Origin: Mangrovihabitans endophyticus
GTDB lineage: Bacteria; Actinomycetota; Actinomycetes; Mycobacteriales; Micromonosporaceae
DNA: 64,000 nt
Assembly (NCBI RefSeq): GCF_014646155.1
Contig: NZ_BMMX01000029.1
Span: 1 to 64,000, forward strand
Direction of reading: 5' to 3'
Both the position numbers and the translations under genes were made by a program. The notes below the pieces were generated by a model. That model did not search any database. It was given only the letters and a program-made list of their open reading frames with translations, and had not been told where the DNA came from. This document shows positions 34,665 to 43,280 of the stretch, in pieces; within the stretch, counting starts at the first letter, position 1, and each line of letters starts with the position of its first letter.

Positions 34665-34701
34665 GCGGGCCCGGCCACCCGGTGGGGGTGGCCGGGCCCG
34701 C
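34665..34701. terminator. 15-bp-stem bidirectional terminator between rtcB and GH26 genes
   Basis: Arms 34665-34679 and 34687-34701 are perfectly complementary with a 7-base loop. It starts 5 bases after the rtcB stop and ends 12 bases before the stop of the minus-strand mannanase. Confidence 0.88.
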
Positions 34702-34713
34702 TGCGGTGCACCG

Positions 34714-35727
34714 TCAGCCGCCGCCCAGGCTGACCTCACCCTGGTTGAGCACCCGAGGCAGGAAGTACGCGTTCTGGATCTCGGCGTTGGTGTTGTTCCC
34801 GCGCAGTTGCTCCGACCAGATCATGAAGTACGTCCACCGGGGCTGGCTGTTGAACAGGGCGGCGGTGGGCACCTTGCCCATCTCCGCGATGGCCATCGGC
34901 TTGTTGCCGGCGATCGACTGGATCTGCTGGTAGTCGCCGGACGACGGGTAACTCTTGTACCACGCGTCCAGCGACACCACGTCGACGTAGTTGTTGCCGG
35001 GGTAGTAGTTGGCCCAGCCGCCGGCCGGGTTGTCCTGCACGTTCCACACCCAGATGAGGTTGTCGAGCCCCTGGCTGTCGAAGTAGTCGCGCATCTGCTG
35101 ATAGATCTTGGCGCCGCCGTTCACGCCGGGGCGTCCACCCCACCAGTTCCAGGTTTCGTTCATCTCGTGGAACGGGCGCCACAGCACCGGCACCCCGGCG
35201 TCCTTGAGCTGGCGGAGGTATGGCACCACCTCGGCCATCCGGCTGCGCCACGTCTGGTTGAGCGCGGTGCCGCCGGTGACGACGTCGAGAAACTGGGCGT
35301 TGGAGATCTGCGTCTTGACGCCGCCCTCGAACTCGCAGGTGCGCCCCACGGTGGGGGAGCACGCGTGCCAGGTGAGGGTGACCAGCGAGCCGTTGGCCCA
35401 CTCGGTCTTGGCCTGGTCGATGACCCGCTGCCGGTTGTTCACGTCGTCGGCGCGGAACATCATGTCGCCGCCCCACAGGCCGGGCCACTGTCCGGTGACG
35501 TCGTGCACCTGCCGGGTGTACTGGCCGGGCTGGGTGGCGGGTTCCTTGTTGTGCTGTCCGGAGACGGTGTACGACCCGCCGATGGACCGCAGGTAGTTGA
35601 TGACTGTCGATTTTCCGGTGGCGGCGAACGCCTCGGCGGTGCCGGCGGTGCGCACCATGGTGACGGGCAGCAACACGGCGGCGGCCACACCGACGGCGGC
35701 GATGACCCGCGATCGGGTCGATCTCAT
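34714..35727 (-). CDS. Secreted beta-mannanase, GH26
   Basis: The 337-residue protein has a signal peptide of about 30-35 residues and a GH26 barrel. GQHNKEP lies near the N-terminus, the acid/base Glu is in WRPFHEMNE and the nucleophile Glu in MAIAEMGK; both are conserved. It hydrolyses beta-1,4-mannan outside the cell. It has no binding module. A TAGATT-ACT-AATCTA dyad 40 bases upstream, a divergent HTH-less LacI-like gene and a ROK regulator nearby suggest sugar control. Confidence 0.92.
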   Translation of the reverse strand: MRSTRSRVIAAVGVAAAVLLPVTMVRTAGTAEAFAATGKSTVINYLRSIGGSYTVSGQHNKEPATQPGQYTRQVHDVTGQWPGLWGGDMMFRADDVNNRQRVIDQAKTEWANGSLVTLTWHACSPTVGRTCEFEGGVKTQISNAQFLDVVTGGTALNQTWRSRMAEVVPYLRQLKDAGVPVLWRPFHEMNETWNWWGGRPGVNGGAKIYQQMRDYFDSQGLDNLIWVWNVQDNPAGGWANYYPGNNYVDVVSLDAWYKSYPSSGDYQQIQSIAGNKPMAIAEMGKVPTAALFNSQPRWTYFMIWSEQLRGNNTNAEIQNAYFLPRVLNQGEVSLGGG

Positions 35728-35766
35728 GGGGATCCTCCTCGGGGGTGGGGGAGGACGATTTAAGCA

Positions 35767-35781
35767 TAGATTACTAATCTA
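35767..35781. promoter_or_regulatory. Candidate operator TAGATTACTAATCTA before the GH26 gene
   Basis: Six-base arms TAGATT and AATCTA are perfect around ACT, 40 bases upstream of the mannanase ATG and in an AT-rich island. On the minus strand TATGCT (35769-35764) at its edge could be the -10 element. The binding protein is unknown; ROK and LacI-like genes follow. Confidence 0.5.
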
Positions 35782-35829
35782 AGAAATAGGCTCCATAAGT
35801 ACGGAGAGTAGTAGTCGTGTGGCGTTTGA

Positions 35830-36732
35830 TCAGCTTGCGGCTGCGTCAGATCCGGCGGAAACCTTCGCCGTGCTGCTCCGCGCCATGATCGACGCGTGCG
35901 GGGCCTGGTAAACCCGTGGGCCGCGGCGCGCCATCGCCTCCAGCATCGCCTCCGCCGCCAACTCGCCGATCTGCTCCACGTCATGGCTCATCGCCGACAA
36001 CGGCGGCACCGCAAGTTGGCACAGCGCCGAGTCGTCCCACGCCACGATGGACATGTCCCGCGGCACGTGCAGACCCCGCTCCTCGATCGCGTGCAGGCCG
36101 CCCAGCGCCATCAGATCGTTGTCGAACACGATCGCCGTCAACCCCGCGACGCCGTCCGGCCCCGCGACGCCGTCCGGCCCCGCGGCGAGCAACTCCCCCG
36201 CGGCATCCGCGCCCGCCTGCCACGAATAGTCGCCCTCCGCGGTGCGCAGGGTCAGCCCGCGCGCCGCCGCCTCGGTCTGGAAACCGCGACGGCGCAACTG
36301 AGTGTGCGCGAACGCCATCGGGCCGGCGACGTGTCCCACCGTGCGATGGCCCAGGTCCGCCAGGAAGCCGACGGCGGCCCTGGCGAAGCCGGCATCGTCC
36401 GTCCACACCGTGGACAATCCGGGCGCGGTCGACGGATCGCCGATGACCACGGCGGGCAGGTCCAACTCGGCGACCAGCGTCACCCGGTCATCGTCCGGGG
36501 CCAGGTCGACCAGGATCACCCCGGCGACACGGGACCGCTGCTGCCAGCGCGCATAGGTGGCCCGCTCCGCCGCGCGGTCGGTCACCACCTTCACCAGCAC
36601 CGAGATCCCGGCGGGGGCCAGCACGCGTTCCAGGCCCTCGAGGAACTCGTGGTAATACGGCTCCTCACCGAGCACCTGCGAGGCACGAGCCAGCACGAGC
36701 CCGACGCGCCGAAGTGCGTACGTCACGTCCAC
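35830..36732 (-). CDS. LacI/GalR-type effector-binding protein lacking the DNA-binding domain
   Basis: The ~300-residue product begins almost at once with the periplasmic-binding-like effector domain (RVGLVLARAS, then VAGVILVDLAP, DLGHRTVGHVAGP, AIVFDNDLMALG, IVAWDDSALCQL). These are LacI-family motifs, but the usual ~55-residue N-terminal helix-turn-helix is absent. Only 89 bases separate its start from the divergent ROK gene, too few for one. The first residues (VTYALRR) resemble the end of a LacI recognition helix, so an internal deletion is possible. A GPDGVA duplication lies at about 180-192. It may be a decayed regulator or a soluble sugar sensor. The start may be GTG 36732 or 36726. 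Confidence 0.75.
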   Translation of the reverse strand: MDVTYALRRVGLVLARASQVLGEEPYYHEFLEGLERVLAPAGISVLVKVVTDRAAERATYARWQQRSRVAGVILVDLAPDDDRVTLVAELDLPAVVIGDPSTAPGLSTVWTDDAGFARAAVGFLADLGHRTVGHVAGPMAFAHTQLRRRGFQTEAAARGLTLRTAEGDYSWQAGADAAGELLAAGPDGVAGPDGVAGLTAIVFDNDLMALGGLHAIEERGLHVPRDMSIVAWDDSALCQLAVPPLSAMSHDVEQIGELAAEAMLEAMARRGPRVYQAPHASIMARSSTAKVSAGSDAAAS

Positions 36733-36821
36733 CCCTCACCCGTACCCGTGCACGGTACGGTATCGCCTGGACAGGCACCCTGCGGCTGCCGAGCCACCAT
36801 CGCATCGGAGACGACACTCGC

Positions 36822-38021
36822 ATGGCACGTCGGGAAACGGCCGCCGGAGGGCCGGGCAGCCGCGCGCTGGTGGTGGACGTCATCCGTTCGGCGGGCGCGG
36901 TCAGCCGGGTCGAGCTCACCGACATCACCGGGCTGACCCAACCGACCATCTCCAACATCGTCCGCGACCTGCTCGCCGAGGGCATCGTCCGGGAGACCGG
37001 GTCCAGCGCGTCCGCGCGCGGCAAACCGCGCACCCTGCTCGCGATCAACCCCACGTTCCGGTACGGCGTGGGCTTCCACCTCGGCGCGGACACCATGACC
37101 TGCGTCGCGATCGATCTGACCGGTGGCGTGGTGGGCCGCGAGGTGGTGTCCCGCGCGCCGGACGACCAACTCGCCGAGCGGCTCGCGGCGCAGTACGACG
37201 AGTTCGTGGCGGGCCTCGATCTGCCGCGCGGGCGGGTCGACGGGCTGGCGGTGGTGGCGCCGACTCCGCCGCCCGGAAGTTCCGCGGAAGCCGCCGGTGC
37301 CGGGTCGTGGCTCGGCCGGGCGCGCGGCGAGCTGCGCGACCGGATCGGCAAGCCGGTCATCGTGGAGAACGACGCCGCAGCCGCCGCGCTCGGCGAGTTC
37401 TGGAGCCGGCGGATCTCCCGCGAGCAGGCCTTCGGCTGCATCTATGTGTCCACCGGCATCGGCGCCGGCTTCGTCTTCAACGGTGCGCTGTTGCGCGGCG
37501 CCGGCTCCGATGCCGGCGAGCTGGGGCATGTGTCCATCCGGCACGACGGCCGGCCCTGCCCGTGCGGCAACCGGGGATGCGTGGAACGGTACGCGTCGAT
37601 GGTGGCCACCGTGGACGCCGCCCGGGACCGGGGCGAGCTGGGCCGGCGGTTGAACCTGCGCGGCGCCACGTCCGTCTCGCACGCGTACGACCTGGTGGCG
37701 CGTGCCGCGGTGCGGGGTGACGACGCCGCGCTGCAGGTGGTCGACCAGGCCGCGCGCTATCTGGCGGTGGCCGCGACGTCCGTGGTGAACCTGCTCGACC
37801 TGGGCCGGCTGGTGCTGACCGGGCCGGGCGTGGCGCTGGCCGGTTCAGTCTACGCGCGACGTGTCCGTGCGCACCTGGACGAGACCGCACACGCCCGCCG
37901 GCGACACGGGGTCCGGGTGGAGCTGTCCGCGCAGCCCCGCGACGCGGCCAGCATCGGCGCGGCGGCTCTGGTCGTGCAGGCCGCGGTGGCCCCCGGCCAC
38001 AGCCCCGACCCGATGCGCTGA
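36822..38021 (+). CDS. ROK-family transcriptional regulator (NagC/XylR type)
   Basis: ATG 36822 gives 399 residues. An N-terminal MarR-like winged helix (VSRVELTDITGLTQPTISN) precedes the ROK sugar-kinase-like domain with GVGFHLGADT, IVENDAAAAALGEFW, STGIGAGF and the zinc motif CPCGNRGCVE. ROK regulators respond to sugars or sugar phosphates. It is divergent from the LacI-like gene and 1.1 kb from the mannanase start, so control of mannan or related sugar genes is possible. Confidence 0.9.
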   Translation: MARRETAAGGPGSRALVVDVIRSAGAVSRVELTDITGLTQPTISNIVRDLLAEGIVRETGSSASARGKPRTLLAINPTFRYGVGFHLGADTMTCVAIDLTGGVVGREVVSRAPDDQLAERLAAQYDEFVAGLDLPRGRVDGLAVVAPTPPPGSSAEAAGAGSWLGRARGELRDRIGKPVIVENDAAAAALGEFWSRRISREQAFGCIYVSTGIGAGFVFNGALLRGAGSDAGELGHVSIRHDGRPCPCGNRGCVERYASMVATVDAARDRGELGRRLNLRGATSVSHAYDLVARAAVRGDDAALQVVDQAARYLAVAATSVVNLLDLGRLVLTGPGVALAGSVYARRVRAHLDETAHARRRHGVRVELSAQPRDAASIGAAALVVQAAVAPGHSPDPMR

Positions 38022-38146
38022 GCGTCCCGGCGCGGGACTCGTCCGGGGCGCATTGACAACCTCCTCATCCATCGCAGACGATGTGAAGCCCGCAAGGGTG
38101 ATCCACAGAGTTCAGTGCTTGATGCGATGCACGGGGGATGTTGAAT

Positions 38147-40297
38147 ATGGGATTTGTTCTGTCCGGATTGGGCAGGGCCGGTGTTGTCGTGGCCGCAGGC
38201 GTCGCCGTCGTGGCCGCAGGTTCCACCGTCGCCCGAGCCTCGGGAGGTCCGGCCGCGCCGGACTCCCTGGACTTCGTGGCCAGGATCGAGATCGGTGTTC
38301 CAGGCACGGCGGACGCCCGCGCGTGCACGGGCGTGCTCGTCCGGCCGCGCGTCCTGGTGACCGCGCGGGAGTGCGTGGTCTCGGCCGATCACCCCGATCC
38401 CGCGGCGGGCTCCGCCCTGCGGATCACCGCCACGTTCGCCGGCGGCGACCCGCTGCGGGTCGTCGACGTCCACCCCGACCTGACCGACGACCTCTCCGCC
38501 GTCGTTCTCGCGCGCCCCGCGACCGTCGAACCGGTCCCGTTGGGCGCCGCCGCGCAGGCCGGCGAGACGCTGACGGCGGCCGGATTCGGCCGCACCGCGC
38601 ACGAGTGGGTGCCGGATCAACCGCACGCCGTCTCGTTCGACGTGAGCGCCGCGGCGGCCGGCCGGGTGGACCTGGCCCTGGACGAGTCGTCCGACGCCGG
38701 GCTGTGCAGGGGCGATGCCGGCGCTCCGCTGCTGCGCGAGTCGGCGGACGGCCCGGAGCTCGTCGCCGTCGCCACCGCGGCATACCAGCGGGGTTGCTTC
38801 GGCGAGACCGACACCGACGGCGACGCGATCGCCGCGCCTGGCGTGGCGCTGGCCTCGCTGCCCTCGGCGACCACCGACCCGTTCGACCAGTTGACGTTGA
38901 GCCCGACCGACAGCGGCACCGCCCCGGCGGAGGACGCCCAGTTCGGGGCGGCGGTGGCCGCCGCCGACTTCAATAAGGACGGCTACGCGGACGTCGCGAT
39001 CGGCAGCCCGCGGGGACGGACCGGTTCGTCCGGCGACGTGCCCTCCGGCACGGTGACCGTCTTCGCCGGTGGCGCCAACGGGCCCGCGACGGGCAAGCGC
39101 CTGGTGCAGACCATGTTCAACGCCTCGGACGAGGCCGGTGACCGGTTCGGTGCCGCGCTGGCGACCGGCGACTTCAACAAAGACGGCTATATGGACCTCG
39201 CCGTCGGCACTCCGGACGAGGAGATCGGCACCATCAAGGCCGGTGCGATCGCGATCTTCTTCGGATCCGCCAGCGGGCTCGGTTCGCCCAAGGGCATCGA
39301 CCAGAACGACATCGGCCGCACCGACCTGGCCGGTGACCGGTTCGGCGCCTCGCTGGCCGCGGGCGACTTCAACGGTGACGGCATCACCGACCTGGCCGTG
39401 GGCGCACCCGGAAAGGTGATCGGTGGCCGGCGCAGCGGTGAGGTGACGGTGCTCAAGGGTTCCACCTCGGGCCTGAAGCTGGGATGGATCGTCGACCAGA
39501 GCGCCACCAACGGCGCCAACGAGGAGGGTGACCTGTTCGGCGAGTCGCTGGCGGCGGGCAACGTCCTCGGCGCGAAGACCGGCACCGTCTACTCCGACCT
39601 GGTGATCGGGGTGCCCGGCGAGGCGCCCGGCAGCAACCCGCGCAGCGGCATGGTCTACGTGGTTCCCGGTTCCGCCAACGGCCCCACCAGCGGGGCGATC
39701 GGCATCACCCAGTCCAACTCCGGCACCGGCGCCAACGAGGACGGCGACCAGGTCGGCGCCGCGGTGGCGACCGCCGACTTCAACTCCGACGGCTGGGCCG
39801 ACGTGGCCATCGGTGTGCCGGGGGAGAGCCCGCGATCGGACCCGCGTGCGGGGTCGCTGACCGTCGTCTCCGGTGGTTCGAGCGCGGTCAGCACGGGCTT
39901 CTACCTGGAAGAAGTGAGCGTCCCCGGCGGTGACAACCAGGAGGGCGACCGGTTCGGCAGCGTCTTCGGCACCGGCGACTTCACCGGCGACGGCTATGCC
40001 GACCTGCTGGTCGGCGCCCCCGGGCGGACCGGCGACGCCGGGCGGGTCTACTCCTTCGTGGGTGGGCCGGTCAGCGCGAGCCGCCCGAATTCGCTGACGC
40101 CGGCCGGGATCATCCGGCAGCAGGACGTCTTCGGCACCGACGAGCCGGGCGACCTCTTCGGCGCCGCGCTCGCCCTGGGTGACCTCAACAAGGACGGCAA
40201 GGCGGACGCGGTGGTGGGCAGCCCCGGCGAGGGCGCACCGAGTGAGCCGGACGCCGGCATGGTGACCACGCTGTCGCGCCTGACGGGCACTCCGTGA
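38147..40297 (+). CDS. Secreted trypsin-like pseudoprotease fused to a seven-blade FG-GAP propeller
   Basis: The start is ATG 38147 with GGGGGA 8 bases upstream (ATG 38138 is alternative). The product has 716 residues and a signal peptide of about 32. The S1-like domain (about 40-240) keeps the disulphide pattern, but the His box reads TARECV (Glu75 in place of His) and the Ser box reads CRGDAGAPLL (Ala191 in place of Ser), so it should be inactive. Seven FG-GAP repeats follow (about 262-700) with DFNKDGYADVAIG-type calcium loops; the fourth lacks the loop. This resembles an integrin-like propeller for adhesion or binding. The next gene, a GDPD lipoprotein, overlaps by 4 bases, so the two are translationally coupled. 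Confidence 0.85.
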   Translation: MGFVLSGLGRAGVVVAAGVAVVAAGSTVARASGGPAAPDSLDFVARIEIGVPGTADARACTGVLVRPRVLVTARECVVSADHPDPAAGSALRITATFAGGDPLRVVDVHPDLTDDLSAVVLARPATVEPVPLGAAAQAGETLTAAGFGRTAHEWVPDQPHAVSFDVSAAAAGRVDLALDESSDAGLCRGDAGAPLLRESADGPELVAVATAAYQRGCFGETDTDGDAIAAPGVALASLPSATTDPFDQLTLSPTDSGTAPAEDAQFGAAVAAADFNKDGYADVAIGSPRGRTGSSGDVPSGTVTVFAGGANGPATGKRLVQTMFNASDEAGDRFGAALATGDFNKDGYMDLAVGTPDEEIGTIKAGAIAIFFGSASGLGSPKGIDQNDIGRTDLAGDRFGASLAAGDFNGDGITDLAVGAPGKVIGGRRSGEVTVLKGSTSGLKLGWIVDQSATNGANEEGDLFGESLAAGNVLGAKTGTVYSDLVIGVPGEAPGSNPRSGMVYVVPGSANGPTSGAIGITQSNSGTGANEDGDQVGAAVATADFNSDGWADVAIGVPGESPRSDPRAGSLTVVSGGSSAVSTGFYLEEVSVPGGDNQEGDRFGSVFGTGDFTGDGYADLLVGAPGRTGDAGRVYSFVGGPVSASRPNSLTPAGIIRQQDVFGTDEPGDLFGAALALGDLNKDGKADAVVGSPGEGAPSEPDAGMVTTLSRLTGTP

Positions 40298-41109
40298 CCC
40301 GTCCGACCTCGACGATCGGCCGTTTGCTCGCGCTCGGCAGCCTGCTCACCCTGGTGGGCTGCCAGAGCGCGGCACCGGCGACGAAGCCGGCCGCAGCGGC
40401 GGAGCAGTTCTGCGCGCCGCTGCCCGACGTCATCGCGCATCGCGGCGGCACCGAGAAGTCGATGGAGAACACGGTCGGCGCCTTCACCGCGGCCGGCGAG
40501 GCGGGAGTCACGCTCTGGGAGCTCGACGTGCACTTCGACGTGCACGGCGTGCCGGTGGTGTTGCACGACGACACGGTCGACCGGGTCAGCCCGATGAGCG
40601 GCGACATCTCCACGTTGGACGTCAGCAAGGGCATTCCGACCGATGACGGCCAGCACATCCCCACCCTGGACGAGGTCTATCGGGTCGCCGAGCGCTTCGA
40701 CGCACACGTGCTGACCGAGATCAAGGTGGTGCCGACCGAGGCGCAGTGGGCGGCGGTGGCGGACGACATCGACCGCACCATCGGCCGTCCGGGAGTGACC
40801 CTGATGTCGTTCGACCGCTCGATCGTGCGGACCGCGGAGGAGGAGTTCCCGGACACCAGCACCGGCCTCATCCACGGTGCGGGCTATCTCAGCCCGGAGC
40901 AGATCCACCAGTACGGCGATGTCTTCTCGCAGTCCCAGACGTCGATCAGCGCGAGCCGGGCCCGTCAATGGCACGACGGAGACGTCGACGTGTACGCCTG
41001 GACGGTCGACAAGGAAGCCGACTGGCAGCGGCTGTCGGCGTGGCCGGTGGCCGGGTTCATCACCAACAAGCCGATCGCCTACACCGAGTGGGCCGAGAAA
41101 CAGTGCTGA
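40294..41109 (+). CDS. Glycerophosphodiester phosphodiesterase, lipoprotein
   Basis: A GTG start overlaps the previous stop (GTGA, 40294-40297). The 271-residue protein has a lipobox LTLVGC. The GDPD signature is intact: IAHRGG, MENT, WELDVHFDVHGVPVVLHDD, LTEIK near the middle and YAWTVD toward the end. It hydrolyses glycerophosphodiesters, such as deacylated phospholipids or teichoic-acid-like polymers, at the outer face of the membrane. Coupling to the propeller pseudoprotease suggests that the two are made together; a joint function is not known. Confidence 0.9.
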   Translation: MTRPTSTIGRLLALGSLLTLVGCQSAAPATKPAAAAEQFCAPLPDVIAHRGGTEKSMENTVGAFTAAGEAGVTLWELDVHFDVHGVPVVLHDDTVDRVSPMSGDISTLDVSKGIPTDDGQHIPTLDEVYRVAERFDAHVLTEIKVVPTEAQWAAVADDIDRTIGRPGVTLMSFDRSIVRTAEEEFPDTSTGLIHGAGYLSPEQIHQYGDVFSQSQTSISASRARQWHDGDVDVYAWTVDKEADWQRLSAWPVAGFITNKPIAYTEWAEKQC

Positions 41110-41185
41110 CGGGCGGGGCGCCGCACCTTGCCCGGTCTTGTTCCGCGACGGCTTCCGTGGGGTACTGACACCCGGGGGTGGTGTC

Positions 41186-42685
41186 ATGACAGACGCACGT
41201 GTGGTGTCGACGTCCACCGGCCGGGTGCGCGGCACGGTGACCGATGGTGTGGCCCGTTTCCTGGGCATTCCCTATGCCCAGGCACCGTTCGGGGAGAACC
41301 GGCTGCGGCCACCGCAGCCGGTTCGGCCGTGGACCGGTGAGCGGGACGCCACGGCATACGGCCCGACCGTGCCCAAGGGCAATTACCCGGCGTACGTCCG
41401 GCACCTGTTGCACGAGGTCGACATTCCGGGTGAGGAATGTCTGAACCTCAATGTCTGGGCGCCCGCGGACGGCGACGCTCAGCCGGTCATGGTGTGGATT
41501 CACGGAGGGTCGTTCACCAACGGCTCGGGATCGGTCGCCGAGTACGACGGCAGCGGGTTCGCGGCCGACGGCATCGTCACCGTCACGATCAACTATCGGC
41601 TCGGCGCGGAGGGCTTCCTCGCGGTCACCGGCGGCACCCCGAACCTGGGCCTGCTGGACATGATCGCCGCACTGCGGTGGGTGCGCTCGGAGATCGCCGC
41701 CTTCGGCGGGGACCCGGCACGGGTCACGGTGGCCGGTGAATCGGCGGGGGCCATGGCCATCGCCACGCTGCTGGCCGCGCCGGCCGCAACCGGGCTGTTC
41801 ACGGCCGCCGTTCTGCAGAGCGGTGCCGGGGCGAACGCGCTCAGCCCGGCAGCGGCCGACCTGGTGGCCCGGCGGGTCGCCGACCACCTCGGCGTCCCGG
41901 CGACCCGCGACGCGATCGCCGGGGTGCCGCCGCAGCGGCTGGTCCAGGCCACGTCGGCGATCTCCGCGCAGGTGATCGCGGGACGCCGCGCCGAGTGGGG
42001 AGAGCTCGCGTTGAAGCGACTGCCGTTCGCACCGGTGGTCGACGGCGAGGTGCTGCCCCGGCCGCCGGAGGAAGCGCTTGCCGCGGGCGCCTCCGCGGAG
42101 GTTCCGCTGCTGCTGTCCACCACCCGCGACGAGTACCGGTTGTTCGTGGTGCCGAGTGGCCTGATCGAGACCATCGACGACACCACTCTCGCCGCCGTGG
42201 CGAACTCCCTGGGCCTGTCGGCGGAGGGCGTCGAGGTGTACCGGGCGAACCGGCCCGGAGCCCCGGCCGGTGACGTGTTGACCGACATTCAGACCGACTA
42301 CCGCTTCTGGATGCCGGCGGTGCGGCTGGCCCAGGCGCGCCCGGCGGGTGCGGCGCCGACGTGGATCGCCCGTTTCGACGCTCTGGACCGGGCCGACAAC
42401 GACGGGCTGGGCTCGTGCCATGCCGCCGAGGTGCCGTTCGTGTTCGGCACCACCGGGCTGACCGAGAAGAGCCGCCTGGTGGGGTCGCATCCGTCCGCCA
42501 AGGTCACCGAGACGGTGCACGGCGCCTGGGTGCGGTTCCTCCGCGACCGTGATCCGGGCTGGCCCGCGGCCGACGGCACCGCACGCCCGACCGCATTGCT
42601 CGGTGCGGGCATCGAGGTGGTGCCGGATCCGCAGCCCGCGGAACGCGACGCATGGAAACCCGCGGAACGCGGCGCATGGAAATAG
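41186..42685 (+). CDS. Type-B carboxylesterase
   Basis: ATG 41186 gives 499 residues with no signal peptide. The family motifs are GIPYAQAPFGENRL, EECLNLNVWAP, IHGGSF for the oxyanion hole, GESAGA with the nucleophile Ser, DEYRLF with the acid, and SCHAAEVPFVFG with the His. It cleaves carboxylic esters (the class includes para-nitrobenzyl and cocaine esterases); the natural substrate is unknown. The C-terminus ends in a duplicated AERDAWKP/AERGAWK written by a tandem DNA duplication (about 42640-42682). Confidence 0.9.
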   Translation: MTDARVVSTSTGRVRGTVTDGVARFLGIPYAQAPFGENRLRPPQPVRPWTGERDATAYGPTVPKGNYPAYVRHLLHEVDIPGEECLNLNVWAPADGDAQPVMVWIHGGSFTNGSGSVAEYDGSGFAADGIVTVTINYRLGAEGFLAVTGGTPNLGLLDMIAALRWVRSEIAAFGGDPARVTVAGESAGAMAIATLLAAPAATGLFTAAVLQSGAGANALSPAAADLVARRVADHLGVPATRDAIAGVPPQRLVQATSAISAQVIAGRRAEWGELALKRLPFAPVVDGEVLPRPPEEALAAGASAEVPLLLSTTRDEYRLFVVPSGLIETIDDTTLAAVANSLGLSAEGVEVYRANRPGAPAGDVLTDIQTDYRFWMPAVRLAQARPAGAAPTWIARFDALDRADNDGLGSCHAAEVPFVFGTTGLTEKSRLVGSHPSAKVTETVHGAWVRFLRDRDPGWPAADGTARPTALLGAGIEVVPDPQPAERDAWKPAERGAWK

Positions 42686-43013
42686 GCCAAGGCGCCTTTC
42701 GCGCCACCCGACGTCCGGGCCCCGTATCCGCCCGGCCGTAGCTGGTGGTTGCCGCCGTGGGTCTGGTGTCCACCCGGCCGTAGCCGGTGGCTGCCACCGT
42801 CTGTTCGGCCGTGGCGGAGGGCTGTCATGCCGGGCTCATGACCTCCACGAGCGACGGCCGGACGAGCCGTGACAGCCACGGGCGACGGCTGGACCTCACC
42901 ACGGCCGCCCGCACACCCCCGCCACCTGCCGGCCGAGCCGTCGCCCCCGTCACCGCCCCACCATCTGACTGACAAAACGGGCACGAGGGTTCGTGTGAAG
43001 CCCCACTCCCGCC
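42686..43013. repeat. Intergenic region after the esterase with duplicated CCGGCCGTAGC units
   Basis: No gene is supported here. CCCGGCCGTAGCTGGTGG (about 42730) recurs as CCCGGCCGTAGCCGGTGG (about 42773). The rest is unique GC-rich sequence leading to the palindromic pair. It lies between convergent genes. Confidence 0.6.
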
Positions 43014-43099
43014 GATCTTGCGAGTCACGCGTCCGATCCGCCATGCCATGCCTGATTCGCCACGCCATGCCTGACTTGTCACCAATCCAGTCCAGGATC
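43014..43099 (-). repeat. Palindromic element, copy D' (reverse, 86 bp with internal 19-bp duplication)
   Basis: The reverse complement runs from GATCCTGGACT to CGCAAGATC and follows the family core (GACAAGTC, then GGCATG), but carries a tandem 19-bp duplication of the CAGGCATGGC-GTGGCGAAT segment. That explains 86 bp instead of 68. Ends are slightly diverged. Confidence 0.7.
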
Positions 43100-43126
43100 G
43101 ACCCCGATGGGCGTCGACAGCCCGCC

Positions 43127-43194
43127 GATCTTGGAATTTGTGGTCCGACAAGTCGGGCATGCCGTGGCGGATCGGACACACTAAGTCCAAGATC
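43127..43194 (+). repeat. 68-bp palindromic element, copy D (forward)
   Basis: Ends are GATCTTGGAATTTGTGGTCC and TAAGTCCAAGATC. The two halves can pair over about 22 bp with a few mismatches, and GGCATGCC is at the centre. It is separated from D' by a 27-bp spacer, the same length as at the E/F locus. Confidence 0.82.
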
Positions 43195-43280
43195 GCCGGG
43201 GGTGCCGGGGGTGCCGGGGGTGCCGGGGGTGCCGGGGGTGCCGGGGGTGCCGGGGGTGCCGGGGGTGCGGGGGTCCGGGG
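43195..43280. repeat. 9-bp tandem array (GCCGGGGGT)
   Basis: About eight perfect GCCGGGGGT units directly follow copy D and end at the stop codon of the minus-strand PI-PLC gene. Confidence 0.88.

Noticed and set aside
43195..43280. GCCGGGGGT array as a collagen-like coding repeat
   Set aside because: It begins at the palindromic element and ends at a stop codon of another gene; no open gene with start signals uses it.
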